From assembly GCA_034670405.1 (NCBI GenBank), contig JAXDDX010000006.1:10413501-10477500 (forward strand): a DNA stretch of 64,000 nucleotides, given 5' to 3'. The stretch is from Hoplostethus atlanticus (Eukaryota; Chordata; Actinopteri; Trachichthyiformes; Trachichthyidae). The notes under the pieces were generated by a model. It had not been told where the DNA came from. It searched no databases and saw nothing but the letters and a program-made list of their open reading frames with translations. Position 1 is the first letter of the stretch. Each line of letters starts with the position of its first letter. Of the stretch, positions 45,040 through 62,768 are shown piece after piece. A program made the translations under genes and the position numbers.

Positions 45040-48000
45040 TCAGGAGCATGTGAGACGTCCATGTTCTTTTGCTTCTCTCTCACATATGCTTCTAAAAAGA
45101 TCTATACAGGATCTGTCAAACCAATCCTTCCAGTCTCCAGCACCACCTAACTCCCCCATTCTTGCACAGTCTTCTCCATCAGGATTGCTGCCGTTCCAGT
45201 CATCAGGCTCGTCGCCACTCCAAAAACTAGAATTAAGAAATGGGAAATACCATTAACAGACCACCAAGCGAGGACTGGTAACTTTGACAATGAAAAAGAG
45301 TGGATGAAATGTTTGTTCATAAAAACAGTCGGACCTTATTTGCAGCGGTGATTTGTCAACCCATAACCATTTAGACTCTTCCACTGAATCGGTCAGTCCA
45401 ATCCAGTACTTGTCTTCGTGTTCATCCATTTTGTCTCTAACTCTCTGTTGCAAGAATTTCTGAACAGGAAGATTCAATGTTCATTGCAATACGGCATATG
45501 ACTTTGCAGTTTAAGTGCTGATGAAACCATACGGATGCAACCCATCTATCACATTAAACTGTTGTCCTACCTGTTCTTCCCGTTTGTCTATCTTAACGAG
45601 GTCTCCTTCTTGAGCTAAGCAGACTTTCCTGCTCTCATTCCAGCTTAATTTCTGGGTGGAGAAATAATAGCACTGTCCTCCATGAGACTCCCAGCCAGGT
45701 TCACATTTCAAACACTCCTCACCTTTGAAGAGATTAAACACAATGACTTACTGTTAAATGTGCACAACATGTTGCATGGCGGTAAGTAGCCTTCGGGGTG
45801 TGAGAACTGGGCTTGTGTTTGGAGGGAAAATCTGACAAAGTGAATGAGAAGCCATCCAGATGCCCTTGAGCAAGGCACTTAACCTGCAACTTTTGCAGTG
45901 TAGTACGTCGGTGCAAAAGTAATACATCATTGTCTCATCTGTCGGTCCATTGCTGTTACCGTCATACTAGTATTAGTGGAGGGCATCGCTGCATCAGAGG
46001 ATACAAATGTGTGACGGAGAAAATCCCATCACTTACCTATTTTATCTTCAGAAGGTGGTTGGCAAGAAGGTTGCACCACCACGCATGGTTTCCTTTTAGA
46101 AAGTCTGTCTGTTGTGGAAAAGAATAAAAGGATTTGTTTTACTGGTCTGGTTATCAGACTTCTCTTACACCTCATACTTTAACAGGACGTCTTCTTATCG
46201 ATGTATCTCTCGGAATTCAGTTGAAACGTAAAAAAAGCTTAAGATTAACACTTACAAATGCATAGTTCTCAGTTTGCTCACTTCGAAATGTGATGGAGTT
46301 TAAGGGGATCTTGTATGAGACGTGATGAGTGTGAGGAACCTTTTATTGTTTCAAACCTTCGTCAGGCTTACCGGTGAGATTCCTCTTAACAGCATCGTGC
46401 ATGGTTGTCATCGTTTGGAGCTTCTCCTCGGTTTGCATGTTTTTCTTGTCTGATATGACAAAAAGGAAGCAGTCAGTAACGGCCAAACGTTCCTCTGCTG
46501 TTTCAATCAACCAGCCATTGTTGGTGGAGGACTTCACGGTGATAAAGATAAAGATAACCCTAACCCAAACCCTCCCTAAGTGAACGTGACATTTGCAGCT
46601 TCTGACTGATTTTACCTCATTTTAAAACAACAGTTCTGAATGAATAAAACAAACAAATCAAATAATGGTCTGCACTGAAAAAATACAGTTGAGGCTCAAA
46701 TCATTTCAGGTTCTTCTACTGTGAATTCTTTCATCAATGCAGAAAAACATGCACACTGAGGTAGGCCTGCATGTTGTGCATGTTTCTCTGCATGGATAAA
46801 AGAATTAAAAATGAAATGAAGTGGGCGTCCACGTTGTTTTGTGAGCGCAGACCATTTTTGGTGCTGACTTACTCAAAACAGCCATCTCACTCTAGGTGTT
46901 TGGAAAACCAAGTTACATAGGAACCCTGTAGAAACTCACAGAGGAGGCCAAGAGCGAGGACAAGAGTGAGGACAACAGCTGCCGAGAGAACGCAGACAAC
47001 CACCAAGGCCACTCTGGCTGGGTTACAGGCACCTGATCTGACCTTTGACCCTCCAGTTGGCCCCATTATGTGTTGGGGAGCAGGATCACCACTGGTTATG
47101 ACTGTTATAATAGTAAGAACAATAATACACTTTATTTATATGGTGCCTTTCCAAACAACTGTTACAAAGTGCCTTACAAAACACATAAATAAGATAAATT
47201 AATAAATATGATAAAAGAGTGGATACATAAAGGAAACTGAGACAAAATGAGAATAAGAATACATTACATTACAGTCATTCAGCAGACGCTTTTATCCAAA
47301 GTGACTTACAGTGCATTCAACGTAGGCAAGAGAACTACTAGTCACCAGAAATAGTAAGTGCATTTCCTTCCTCAACAAGCATCTAAGAGCAGAACCAGTG
47401 CAATAAGTTGGTCTACTTTTTAGTTAAACAAATGAGACACCCAACCAGAGTAGAGCTGCTAAAATGGGGCTGATCCGTCTTCTTGATCTGGTTAGCAGCC
47501 TTACTGGAAGAGGGAACTTCAATTCCAATTCCTTCAATTCCAACAGTGTAAACGTGCAGAGATGAAGGCAGGGATAACGTCTTTGAGGTCAGCAAAGATA
47601 AAAAGACCTTATCTTGGAAATATTTCTTAACTGAAGGAAGGAAGATTAACCTGGCCATTACTAAAACAGAAGCCTGAATCAAACACCAAATATCAAACAC
47701 CACACCCTACACCCGAATCTGATTGGTGGAGTTTGGGGGTCATTTAGAGGACATTTAGGGCCATCCACCACTTTATGTCTGAAAGGAAATCCTTGAGGCT
47801 ACTGAGAGTCCTGGAGTCTCCTTGTTTTGTGGGTACACATTGTCTGAAATTAATGCTTTTCTGAAAATAAAGTCGTTTTTTAAATTTATATTGGTGCCTT
47901 GTGGTGATCATGGACTGGAGGTCGTAGTTTACCCATCTTTATTGACCAGGACATCACTGGTTGTTACCTACCGTGGGGGTCCTTGGATGGGACATCATGC

Positions 48001-48509
48001 TGAGTTTTGTGGATCCTGAGTTCAGAATATGTGGTGTCACCCGATGAGGAAGCTGTCGCTGTAACACAAAGCACCAAACTGAGCTACTGGTGACGACACT
48101 GTCATGTAACTGCATAGTTTACATTTTCCATTTATTCTGAGAATTTACATTTGATTTAAGCTCCGATACTCTAAAATACTCTAATTTAAAATGTTGTACT
48201 TACTGGTAAAATCAAATATAAGAGTAAAATAAAATTGGATGAAAAATATCTTAACCTTAAATGAAACTGTTTTCCTCTACCCTCTGATTGTATCAAGTCA
48301 ATATAGATAGTAGTAGGTAGTAATATAGTAATATAGATGATAGTAATGATGATACTGTACATAATACGATCGATTGATATAATGATCAATCCTGAGGAAA
48401 CATGCTACATTCAAACATATCACATCTGAGACTCACCGTCAACTTTTCCTTGTGCCTTTTTAGGATTCTTGAACTTAACGTCAGCGTACAGCACACCACC
48501 GTCAGACAT
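45040..48509 (-). CDS. Type II C-type lectin receptor with cytoplasmic ITIM (8 exons)
   Basis: Exons in transcript order: 48509-48437, 48058-47972, 47032-46940, 46449-46372, 46108-46037, 45722-45571, 45459-45335, 45226-45040. They sum to 867 bases (288 residues) with matched phases. Exon 1 encodes MSDGG and VLYADV, an ITIM; exon 2 adds TTYSEL, a second tyrosine motif. Exon 3 is a single transmembrane helix (starts ACNPARVALVVVCV). Two short stalk exons follow, then a C-type lectin domain with CYYFS, WIGL, WLWVD, EPDDWNG and DWFDRSC. The calcium/sugar motif is EPD rather than EPN. The domain layout resembles fish CD209/CLEC4-like receptors of myeloid cells, where an ITIM would recruit SHP phosphatases. 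The donor GTCCGA after 45335 is weak. The ligand is unknown. Confidence 0.8.
47118..47340. repeat. Two adjoining interspersed-repeat fragments in a lectin intron
   Basis: A TTTATATGGTGCCTTTCC..TTACAAAGTGCCTTACAAAA fragment, common in fish genomes, is followed by CATTCAGCAGACGCTTTTAT..TTACAGTGCATTC. Pieces of the first also occur near 29000-29060. Confidence 0.5.
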
Positions 48510-49190
48510 TATTTCAGAGTTGTGTGACCGTCCTGCTTGACGGTCAGGGAGGTTTAGTCTTCTTCCCCAAAATCAGACTTCTCTTCTTCTTCTTTGTTTC
48601 ACCACTTCCCTTTTTGTAAATGGGGTGTCATATGAGACACTTTTTCTGTGTGTTTTACCTTATTTTCATAGCGGCTAGGTTAGGCTACCTTAGAGATTAT
48701 GTAGGCTTGCTGTGTCCTCTCCTTTGTTAAATCCTTTCAATCCTCTTCAACCTGCTACTCTTTTTTTACGTGCTTTTGTTCAGATCATATTCTGTAACAT
48801 CTTATTTGTCATAATTGACTTGACTTGACTTGATTTTACGTGACAGAGGATGTTCATAAAGACCGATAGAGTAGGTCACAATATTACTGCAATGGTAAAG
48901 CATAGTAGAAAAGGATCAAAAGAATGATATTGATAGTGATAAGTCTCACTATCCCAGAATTAATGCATGGAGTTTCCCACTAATTTATCTGATTTACTCC
49001 TGGTAAATTGGACTGCAATGATACTTTCATTATTTTATTATATTACATTTCCAAATGCTCTTGATGTTACCGTGCCTCCACATTGAGAATCGTAGAGAAT
49101 CCTATATTGTTTATACGTATTTGTCAGGTCTTAAAAGATCATGAACTGGCTCAGTCTGACCTGTTTTTTATCATGAATTTGACATTTGTC
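48510..49190. other. Intergenic region between the lectin and ak2
   Basis: This is the region just upstream of the lectin start codon (- strand) and should hold its promoter. I see no clear TATA box or conserved sites. Confidence 0.35.
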
Positions 49191-49191
49191 T

Positions 49192-49225
49192 CACACCTGG
49201 GACTGTCCACATACCAACTACACAC

Positions 49226-49264
<39 letters not shown>

Positions 49265-49303
49265 CCACACACACCTGGGACTGTCCACATACCAACTACA
49301 CAC

Positions 49304-49346
<43 letters not shown>

Positions 49347-49377
49347 CCACACACACCTGGGACTGTCCACATACCAA

Positions 49378-49446
<69 letters not shown>

Positions 49447-49453
49447 CACACAC
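49192..49453. repeat. Compound minisatellite: three 78-82 bp units with (CA)n cores
   Basis: The phrase CCTGGGACTGTCCACATACC starts at 49196, 49274 and 49356, each time followed by CAACTACACAC and a long (CA)n run. The last run ends near 49453. The units are nearly identical, so the array is recent. Confidence 0.85.
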
Positions 49454-49620
49454 CAACCACATGTGAACGTTCACAAAATTATGTTACACTACAATCACTC
49501 ATTTAAACTTTGGAAGCAGAATTCATTAATTTTCTTCTTTCATTTAACTTGTAATGACTTTTTACAATTTTCATAACCGAGTTTAACAATCCGGATGTTG
49601 CACTGAGGGGTGGTCCTCAC

Positions 49621-49815
49621 ATTTCAGCCAATCAACGTAGATAATAACTGATTGATCTATCTGACGACCAATCAAAAGGGCGTATTTGCCAGTGATGGGC
49701 GGGTTTTGATCATTGATAGCAAAAAAGAGGCGGAGGCGCTTCCTTTCCCATCCGAGTTGGCAGTTAAGTCGATACGGACGATAAAGTTTCTGTCCTCCGT
49801 TCTCCTACTACCGAC
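49621..49815 (+). promoter_or_regulatory. ak2 promoter: two CCAAT boxes and a GC box
   Basis: CCAAT at 49628-49632 and 49668-49672 (40 bases apart, same strand, as NF-Y pairs often are) and GGGCGGG at 49697-49703. No TATA box is obvious, which fits a housekeeping promoter. The ATG follows at 49816. Confidence 0.6.
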
Positions 49816-55380
<5,565 letters not shown>

Positions 55381-58300
55381 AAACTCTTCTCTACCTACCC
55401 CTGTGCCGCCCCCCCACCTCCCCCCCCAACTGCACACATCTTTTTCTCAGGGTTGGAGATCATACAAGAGTTGATCAAGTGTCACAGTGGCAACAAAACG
55501 TAACGAAAGGAACATCCTCGCTGTTGCATTAGCAGTTTTGGAGTTATTGAAAAACGCTCCATTCGTTTTCTGTTTCTCCAACAGTGTTGACGTTCGTTGC
55601 GTGTTGTTTGCCCTCACTGGACAGGTTTGCTTCTCTCTCTCGTACGATCTGTTACTCTGCCCTGTCCTCTTAGTCTCTGCTTCTCGTCCACGTAGGGCTC
55701 CTGCTCTAGGACGGACACCGATGGCTCTTTCTGTTCTTCCCTAAAGGCAGAAACGCACTGGAAGCGTTTAGATTCACACGTTTTCAAGCTTGCCAATCAT
55801 TTTCCATGATGTGCCCCAACACGCACTTTGACACCACTACCCTGCAATTGTTTTGACTTTGGAGCATTGAGAGACGACCAAAGTGGTTGGTTTGCATGAG
55901 GTTTCTGGAACCACAAAGACAATTTAAATGTTTTGTTTTTTTTTTGAGGCAAAATTACATGATACAACTTTTTATTAAGGGTGTTATTGCTGAGAAGTAG
56001 GCTACACGAAGCCAAGACATGGATGAGGAAAAGCTAAACCCAAATAACACCTGCAAAGTAAGTGGGTAATGTAGCTAGTAGCATACAATTATTGAAATGT
56101 ATGGAAAGAAAATGTGAACTGTGTAGTCTAGCTAGTCTCCAATTAGGCCAAGGAGCCTCTTTATGTCACTCCAGAGAAGAAAACATGACATAATGTTTCC
56201 CATCAGGTGTATACATGCAGCTTCCAGTGCTCGTGACGCTTCAAATCTCACGGCTGCAGTTCACCACAGAAGTGAGGAGGTTCATACAGCACACATCAAT
56301 TATTGTGTCCAGTGCGTTCGGGCCTTTGCTGTTCCCTCTACGTCTCACCAAGGACATTCTTGCTTGTTTTTATTCTTCCCTCTCTTTGTTTGTCAATGTA
56401 GTGTACTCTTCCTCCTTCTCTCCACATGGCTCCTGGTCCAAGTACTCCTCTTCTTCTTCCTCCTCTCCACTTGACTCCTGGCTCAACTACTGGACTCACT
56501 GGATTACTTTGTGGATATTAGAGAGACTGGACTGGTTAAATGTTAACTGAAAATGTCCTTTAAAAATAGAAATGCCCTTTATTGTGTACAGAACTTTATC
56601 TAGAAAATATATTCTAGCCCTTAATGTTTGACGTCAGCTCAGAGTAGCTTCCTTCCTATCACTGCTTTGATCAGGTTTACAACATGCTACTGTCAATTTG
56701 GTACACCTTTCTGCAACTGACAACTTACCTGACACAAAACGTATTTTAACCGTGTCAAGTCACGTGACCATGTGACTGTCTCTGTGGCTCAACAGGCAAA
56801 CTGCTCAGAACAGCGTGTGCATTGCAGAATGGGCCCAGCACTTTTTTATTCTAGGAGGCCTAATGCATATGGGACTAGTTGAGCCGACACATCCCCCGAG
56901 TCTCTTTAATTGTTAATGTTTGTGGTAATGGATGTTTTAGAGGCATTGGAACTGGAGTATTCCCTGGTGTACAGTGGTGATGTGGTCTAGTTTTTGGTCC
57001 CTGGATGTGGATGACAAAGACCAAACAGTAGGGAATAGACTTTAAAGAGGGCTAGGTTTTGCAAAAAACAGAAATGGAACAACTTTTGAAAATGAGCTAC
57101 CTGGTCAGATGACCTTTGTGCCGTGACCTCAGTGCATGCTAGTTGAGTGCAGTGCATGCTAATGCTTTGGAAATCCTAACCAAGCTTGTGCTGACTTCAC
57201 TAAACATAGACCTTTCTAAGTCACCATGCACTGTAACGAACTACGAACTGTTAAAACTGAGACCGCTACCAGGCTTCTCATCACTCAAGGGAGAGTTGAG
57301 ATATTTGCTAAAAGCTCTATATTTATTTAACACCAAAATAGTGTAGTTTCAAGTCCCGTTCTCACACAGCCTCTCACAGATCTAAGATCAGTGTATGAGA
57401 AATGAATAAGATCAAAGAGACCAGTTGAAGGATGTTGGTCACGCACCCTAGAGCAACACTCCTCTAGGAAACGTTATGAATGTGGGCCTTTGTTTCCTGT
57501 GTTCCCAAAGGTGTCTTTTACCAGTCACCTTGTTCCATTGGTTTATGCCTGTTTACAATTAGAGTTTTGTTTTGAAATGATGAATCTACCATTTCTGGAA
57601 AAAAGTGACAGCTACTCTTGATTGATGGTACAAAATGAAAACAAATGATGGGACTTTCTAAAGAATTGTAGTAAAGAAATGACACTTAAATATACTGGAT
57701 CCTTTTAAAGTTTAGCGATCTTGAATGATAAAGTAACACCCCCCCTCCCCCCCCCCCCCAGAATTGTGGTAAGAATAGTTGTCAGAATAGTTTCTGATGG
57801 GGTTTGTCTCATCTTCCTCCTCAACCCATAGTTTCCGTCCCTGTCCCATTCTGTAGTCACCCGGTGTTTGTGTTTAGTGGAAACCTCTTGCATGCAGACT
57901 GTCACCTACAGTTTCCCCTGATGCTGATGTTTTTCTGTGCTCTCGGGGTTGTTGTGAGGAAAAACAATAGCAGATGTTCGGCAGTCCCAGTAGGCAGTGT
58001 TCGCTGTTATATTTAGCTCGGCGAGACAATTTCATGCTAAATTTCCTCTTAACAATGTTCCCTGTGCTGGAGGATGTACTTCTTTTAAAGCAGGTGAGCG
58101 CCGCCATGCTAAAGACAGTAGTTATCCAGGACAGCGAACCTACGTGTCCCAGAGGAAGCCTGTTGTCCACGGCTCTTGACAACTCCAGCAGTTAAATGAC
58201 CACTATGTTTGTCGTGGCTGTTTGTTTGTTTGTTTGTTTGTTTGGATGTGTGGCTGTGATGTCTCTGTAATTCACCCAAGACTTGACTTTACCTTTCTCT

Positions 58301-58590
58301 CCCTTGTTTTCCAGCTGGTTGAATCCTGTGCTGCTGATTCCCACCATGGCGAAGGAGGGGTGGAGGGGTGGGGACGGAGGAATGGTTGGATGTTTGGAGG
58401 GAGGGAAATAAACAAATAGGAGGAGTCCTTATACCATAGAAGTTGATGTTACTTTTGCAGTGCTGCTGGACTGTGAGCCGTTAATGCATTACCATTTGTA
58501 GTGCATTTTAATAGGAATGAGCAAAACCATCTTCTGATATTCTGATATGTTTCCCCTCCTAATAAAACTCCAGATGCTTTTCTACAATCA
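55381..58590 (+). other. ak2: ak2 3'UTR with poly(A) signals
   Basis: About 3.2 kb without another gene. AATAAA occurs at 58407-58412 and at 58561-58566. The second is followed about 45 bases later by a GT-rich tract (TGTTGTACAGTGTCTGTC), a good cleavage context. Also contains a poly-C tract at about 57740-57760 and (TTTG)n at 58218-58243. Confidence 0.55.
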
Positions 58591-59100
58591 TCACATGTTG
58601 TACAGTGTCTGTCTTGCTCACCAGGTTCTCTCACTTTGCAATTGGATTCCTAAATGATGATAAATCCAGATGTGGCATGACGGTTGCTCGGGGTATAAAA
58701 ACGGGATCTGCTTTTTGTCAATTTAAAACAGACATTTCCGCATGACAAGTTCCTATTTTTATACCCTGACTAAGAGTCGCTCCCCATCCCCACATGATGC
58801 TCTTTTGGTTTTTAACATAGACTCTTAGGTTTGGTACAAATGACAGACAGGAGGCAAAAACTGCTTGAAGGAAGGGAATTAAACAAATGGGATGACGTCA
58901 GATGTTCAGTTTTGCTCACCAGACTTTCACTTTGCAATTGAGACGCATATGTGTACTAATAATGAGCAGGCCTTTTGTATGTTGTTTTGAAATGAGTGCG
59001 ATACCTTGGAAGCGGACACGATGAGATCGCTGCCTGGCACGGAAACTACAACACTTTCCCTTCGGTTTCGCCCTGATTCCCTGTTAACTCACATGGGTTG
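58591..59100. other. Spacer upstream of the CRE promoter
   Basis: I see no exon or repeat that I can name. GC content rises toward 59100. Confidence 0.4.
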
Positions 59101-59129
59101 GCTTTACAGTAAGCGCGGCCTGGGGTGCC

Positions 59130-59280
59130 AAGTGCGTGACGTCACGGGGCGGGATTTCAGTGCCCTGGACGGCGTAACGTCACCGGCCGGGGCTTTCCTC
59201 CATGACGTCAGAGAGCGAAGCGAGCTGCGGAGATTACAGACTACTGTTGCGCTCTCGGGGCTAGGGGGCGCGGGGATACT
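59130..59280 (+). promoter_or_regulatory. CpG-rich promoter with two perfect CREs
   Basis: The palindromic cAMP response element TGACGTCA occurs at 59137-59144 and 59203-59210, with a half site ACGTCA at 59177-59182. A GC box GGGGCGGG lies at 59146-59153. The spacing of 66 bases between the full sites and the CpG density point to a CREB/ATF-controlled promoter reading rightward. Confidence 0.7.
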
Positions 59281-59464
59281 TAACATAATCTACCAGGAGC
59301 GAGCGAGAGAGCGAGACGGAGGTTTTAGCCCGTTTTACCGTCTGGACCGGAGCACGGCAACCGAGGTGCAGATACACGCCCCAAAGCGGCCGCTGCGCTT
59401 CGCCCTCCTGTCTCTCCCAACCGAAGACTAATGGTGCCCAAAGCCGCCTAACACCCACCCAAAG
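59275..59464 (+). other. Probable noncoding first exon of an unidentified gene
   Basis: GC-rich sequence directly downstream of the CRE cluster ends at a strong donor (CCCAAAG|GTAGGA, 59464/59465). Contained ATGs open only short frames (MVPKAA), so the exon is likely untranslated. No coding exon of this gene is recognisable in the remaining 4.5 kb. Confidence 0.45.
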
Positions 59465-61040
59465 GTAGGACCAGTCTCGGGTTGTGAACGGGTTGCACGA
59501 GCAGGTTTAGACGGTTTTACCCATTTGAGACGTTTTGGCTTTGAACGCCTCATCTCCAGTTGAGAAGAGGGGGGTCTCTGTGATAAGGGGGTGTAACAGT
59601 TTGCCATAATAAACACACGGCGCTGTATTCTGTGATATTTCAGCTGCATGACGGTCTCATCAACGGCCTCAGTCACGAGGGTCAGATCAGAACAAAACTA
59701 ATACACATCGAATACATGTCCGTGCATGTCACATGGGGGGGGGAGCTCTAATTTCCTGCATGCCTTGAAATCAATACATTGATTATTGCTCATAACATCG
59801 CCTGCGTGTCTCTTGATCCCAAACATGGCCTGTCGTTGTCCATGTCTCCCCGGATGTCTGAGGACTCATTCTCCGGTGGCTCCCCTTCCCTTTAAAGCGA
59901 TGCATTCCGGGCTGCCCTGCCACTCCCCGTTACTGTTCAGTGTGAGGACATTGTGTATTCCCTGATGAAACAGAACCACACCACTCCTGCAACACATTTT
60001 AAAAGATTACTGGGCAAATATCACGCTAAAACTCCCCTATTGTAGTGACACCCTGGGAGAAGAGGTACATGGAAGTGCAAATAAGGTCACCATGAATCCA
60101 TTATTACGTACCACAGACACAGCATAAGGAATATTACTAGTTAATATTAGTGTTTGTTTTGTTAGGGTTGAGGCCAGATTATTATTATCATACCATTGAG
60201 GGAAGATATAGATAACTGGTATAACAATAAGCAGCTATAATGGATTATAAGGTGTTAAGATAATATGAGTAAGTCATTAAAGGCTCATGATGTGTTTCTG
60301 TGAGGTAACTCTGCATCACTGTTATGGTTTTATCTGGCGATGCATTCAGGGAATTGTGAATTATTGTGTACGTGTTAACAACCACATTCATACTGCATTA
60401 TAGATATTTACTATTCTTAGCATTCTTCAGTGAGTGTGGGCCTACCTCAGTTTGACCGAGGGACGTCTGCAGAGGGAAGTGTGTTCAGAGTGAGCCACGG
60501 CAGATGGCAGGTCTGTAGTTTTAGTCTCACGCTTTCCCTTCATTTCATCCCTTTCCCTTCATCTGTGGTACAGCTGAGGATATTAACAACCACCTCAGTA
60601 ATGGTACACAATTGGTAGCGTTAGTTTCAAAGTGCTCTGAGTACCAAATGGGTGGGATGGGTCACATTGAACGAGTGCCAGGAAGTTTCGACGGTTTGAA
60701 AATACATTTAGCACACTGACTCTGTGATTGACATCTTACTTGGCGCTACCTGACCTGTCCTGATGCAGTGAACCCCGCCCGTCTGCCGCTCCAACTAGGC
60801 CCAAATAAATGCTAAGACTTATTTGACCCAGGTCTGGTTTATAGAGCTGAACCCTGGATGTCCTGATGCACAGCGGCGTTTCCCCAACAGCCTCTGAAAC
60901 ACCGGACCGCTCCAAAGAAACCAGTTCATGTGAGATTGTCTCAGGGTTACTGATGTGCATGTCTACGTTAATGTGACTTCTCTGCTCTGTCTAGTGTGGG
61001 AGGGAGTCCAAAATGTGACATACCATTTGAAAAGAGCAAC
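59465..61040 (+). other. Presumed first intron, unique part
   Basis: No splice-flanked open frame of note. Contains a G8 tract near 59735. I see no gene. Confidence 0.35.
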
Positions 61041-61045
61041 ACTTT

Positions 61046-61380
61046 GCAGCAACTGGTATGTAATAACTGCCGGTTAATGTAAAAATGTAATTAAAATGTT
61101 CTCTCTAAATGGGTTGAGAATGTAATACAACCTGATAATGTCATATTTTGAGTGAAGTTTTTCTTATTCTTCCAAGCTATTTCATTATTAGTCAATATTA
61201 TTATTGCATCATCACTTAAAACGTTACAGCCCGTACAAAGTAATAATCGCTGGGTGATGTGATAATATGCTGTTATTACATTATCAGGCGATTTATGACA
61301 TTAAAAAGTTTTATTAGAGGGATATTTTATGACATTTACAAGTTATTGTATTATCTGGTTATTACATTATCAGTTGCTAC
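61046..61380. mobile_element. Imperfect inverted-repeat MITE rich in TAATGTAATAAC motifs
   Basis: The left end GCAACTGGTATGTAATAAC matches, imperfectly, the reverse complement of the right end (GTTATTACATTATCAGTTGC..). The interior is full of TTATTACATTATC-like phrases in both orientations. This resembles an abundant fish MITE. No coding capacity. Confidence 0.5.
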
Positions 61381-61947
61381 ACACCTACTTCTACAAGATA
61401 ATGGTATAATATAATAGATAGTAGGTAACTACATTTTCACAGACTGGTTCTTCTATATTTTGGAACTTTTTTTGTATGTAGTGTTTTGGAAATGAAACCC
61501 ATCATGTGATTCATTCAAAACATACATATTAACCCTTTTTGTAGAAAAGTAACACAAATGTATCCCAGATTACAGACGTGTCAGAAATGTCACATCCTTT
61601 TCAACAATGTACACAACATCTGTAAGCTGCGTTTGGCTGTCTGGCTGATTTTCCTGCTGTGAGCTGGTGTGGGACCAGTTCCTATTGCTGGGTGAGGTCA
61701 TGGTCACCATTACCTCATCGAGGGTAGGTTGTGTTCCCGTGGCCACACAGGGTTCAGATTACACACAATAGCCGTGAATCACATGCTCAGTTGTCAGGCG
61801 GACTCTGCCTGCGTCCGTGCATTGTGCTGCTCTTTCCTTTTTGAAATCTGAATTCACACACTACTCCGCATCCATGTTGCTGCTGGTACTGCTCACCTCA
61901 TCCATCTGTGTAGACATCTGAACAGCTCGCATTGTGCATTGTTTGTT

Positions 61948-61951
<4 letters not shown>

Positions 61952-61996
<45 letters not shown>
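61952..61996. repeat. (GT)n microsatellite
   Basis: About 22 uninterrupted GT units. Confidence 0.95.
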
Positions 61997-61998
<2 letters not shown>

Positions 61999-62114
61999 AG
62001 TGTTTGTGTAGGGCTCAGAGGTTTGTTCTTTGCCACTGTAGCTCCTGCAGGCTTAACATTAAACATCAAACAACTCTACCTTCGATTGGCTCCGTGTGCA
62101 CTTTGAATGTACTC

Positions 62115-62133
62115 TGTGTGTGTGTGTGTGTGT

Positions 62134-62204
<71 letters not shown>
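62115..62204. repeat. (TG)n(AG)n compound microsatellite
   Basis: About 10 TG units to 62135 are joined by a C to about 34 AG units. Confidence 0.95.
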
Positions 62205-62206
<2 letters not shown>

Positions 62207-62313
62207 ACCAGCTTCCTTTACTGCATCATTTTAAGGTTTTCCTGCTTTATTAGAAAGTGTACAATGGAAGGACGTGGTACAAAGGTCACAAGTCTTATTC
62301 ATATTGGTAAAAA

Positions 62314-62768
62314 TGGTATGATGTAGAGAGTACATGATATGATGTTGAGAGTACATGGTATGATGCTGAGATTACATGGTATGATGCTGAGAGTACATGG
62401 TATGATGCTGAGAGTACATGGTGTGATGTTGAGTGTACATGGTGTGATGTTGAGAGTACATGGTATGATACTGAGAGTACATGGTATGATGTTGAGAGTA
62501 CATGGTATGATGCTGAGAGTACATGGTATGATGCTGAGATTACATGGTATGATGCTGAGAGTACATGGTATGATACTGAGAGTACATGGTGTGATGTTGA
62601 GAGTACATGGTATGATGCTGAGATTACATGGTATGATGCTGAGAGTACATGGTATGATACTGAGAGTACATGGTGTGATGTTGAGAGTACATGGTATGAT
62701 ACTGAGAGTACATGGTGTGATGTTGAGAGTACGCGGAGAGTATGTGGTATGACGTGGAGAGTACATAG
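62314..62768. repeat. 21-bp minisatellite, about 21 units
   Basis: The unit GAGAGTACATGGTATGATGCT is repeated with few variants (GTGTGATGTT, GAGATTACATGG). Because 21 is a multiple of three, both strands stay open and give heptapeptide repeats (MMLRVHG on +, TLSIIPC on -). These have no splice or start context and are not genes. Confidence 0.95.

Noticed and set aside
47413-47703. 96-codon minus-strand open frame in a lectin intron
   Set aside because: No splice sites link it to the lectin frame and no protein motif is recognisable. Likely noncoding or an old repeat.
49083-49506. Threonine/histidine-repeat open frames
   Set aside because: These are translations of the CA-rich compound minisatellite.
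59006-59431. 141-codon open frame over the CRE promoter
   Set aside because: It spans promoter elements and the presumed transcription start, and GC-rich CpG islands often show chance open frames. No domain seen.
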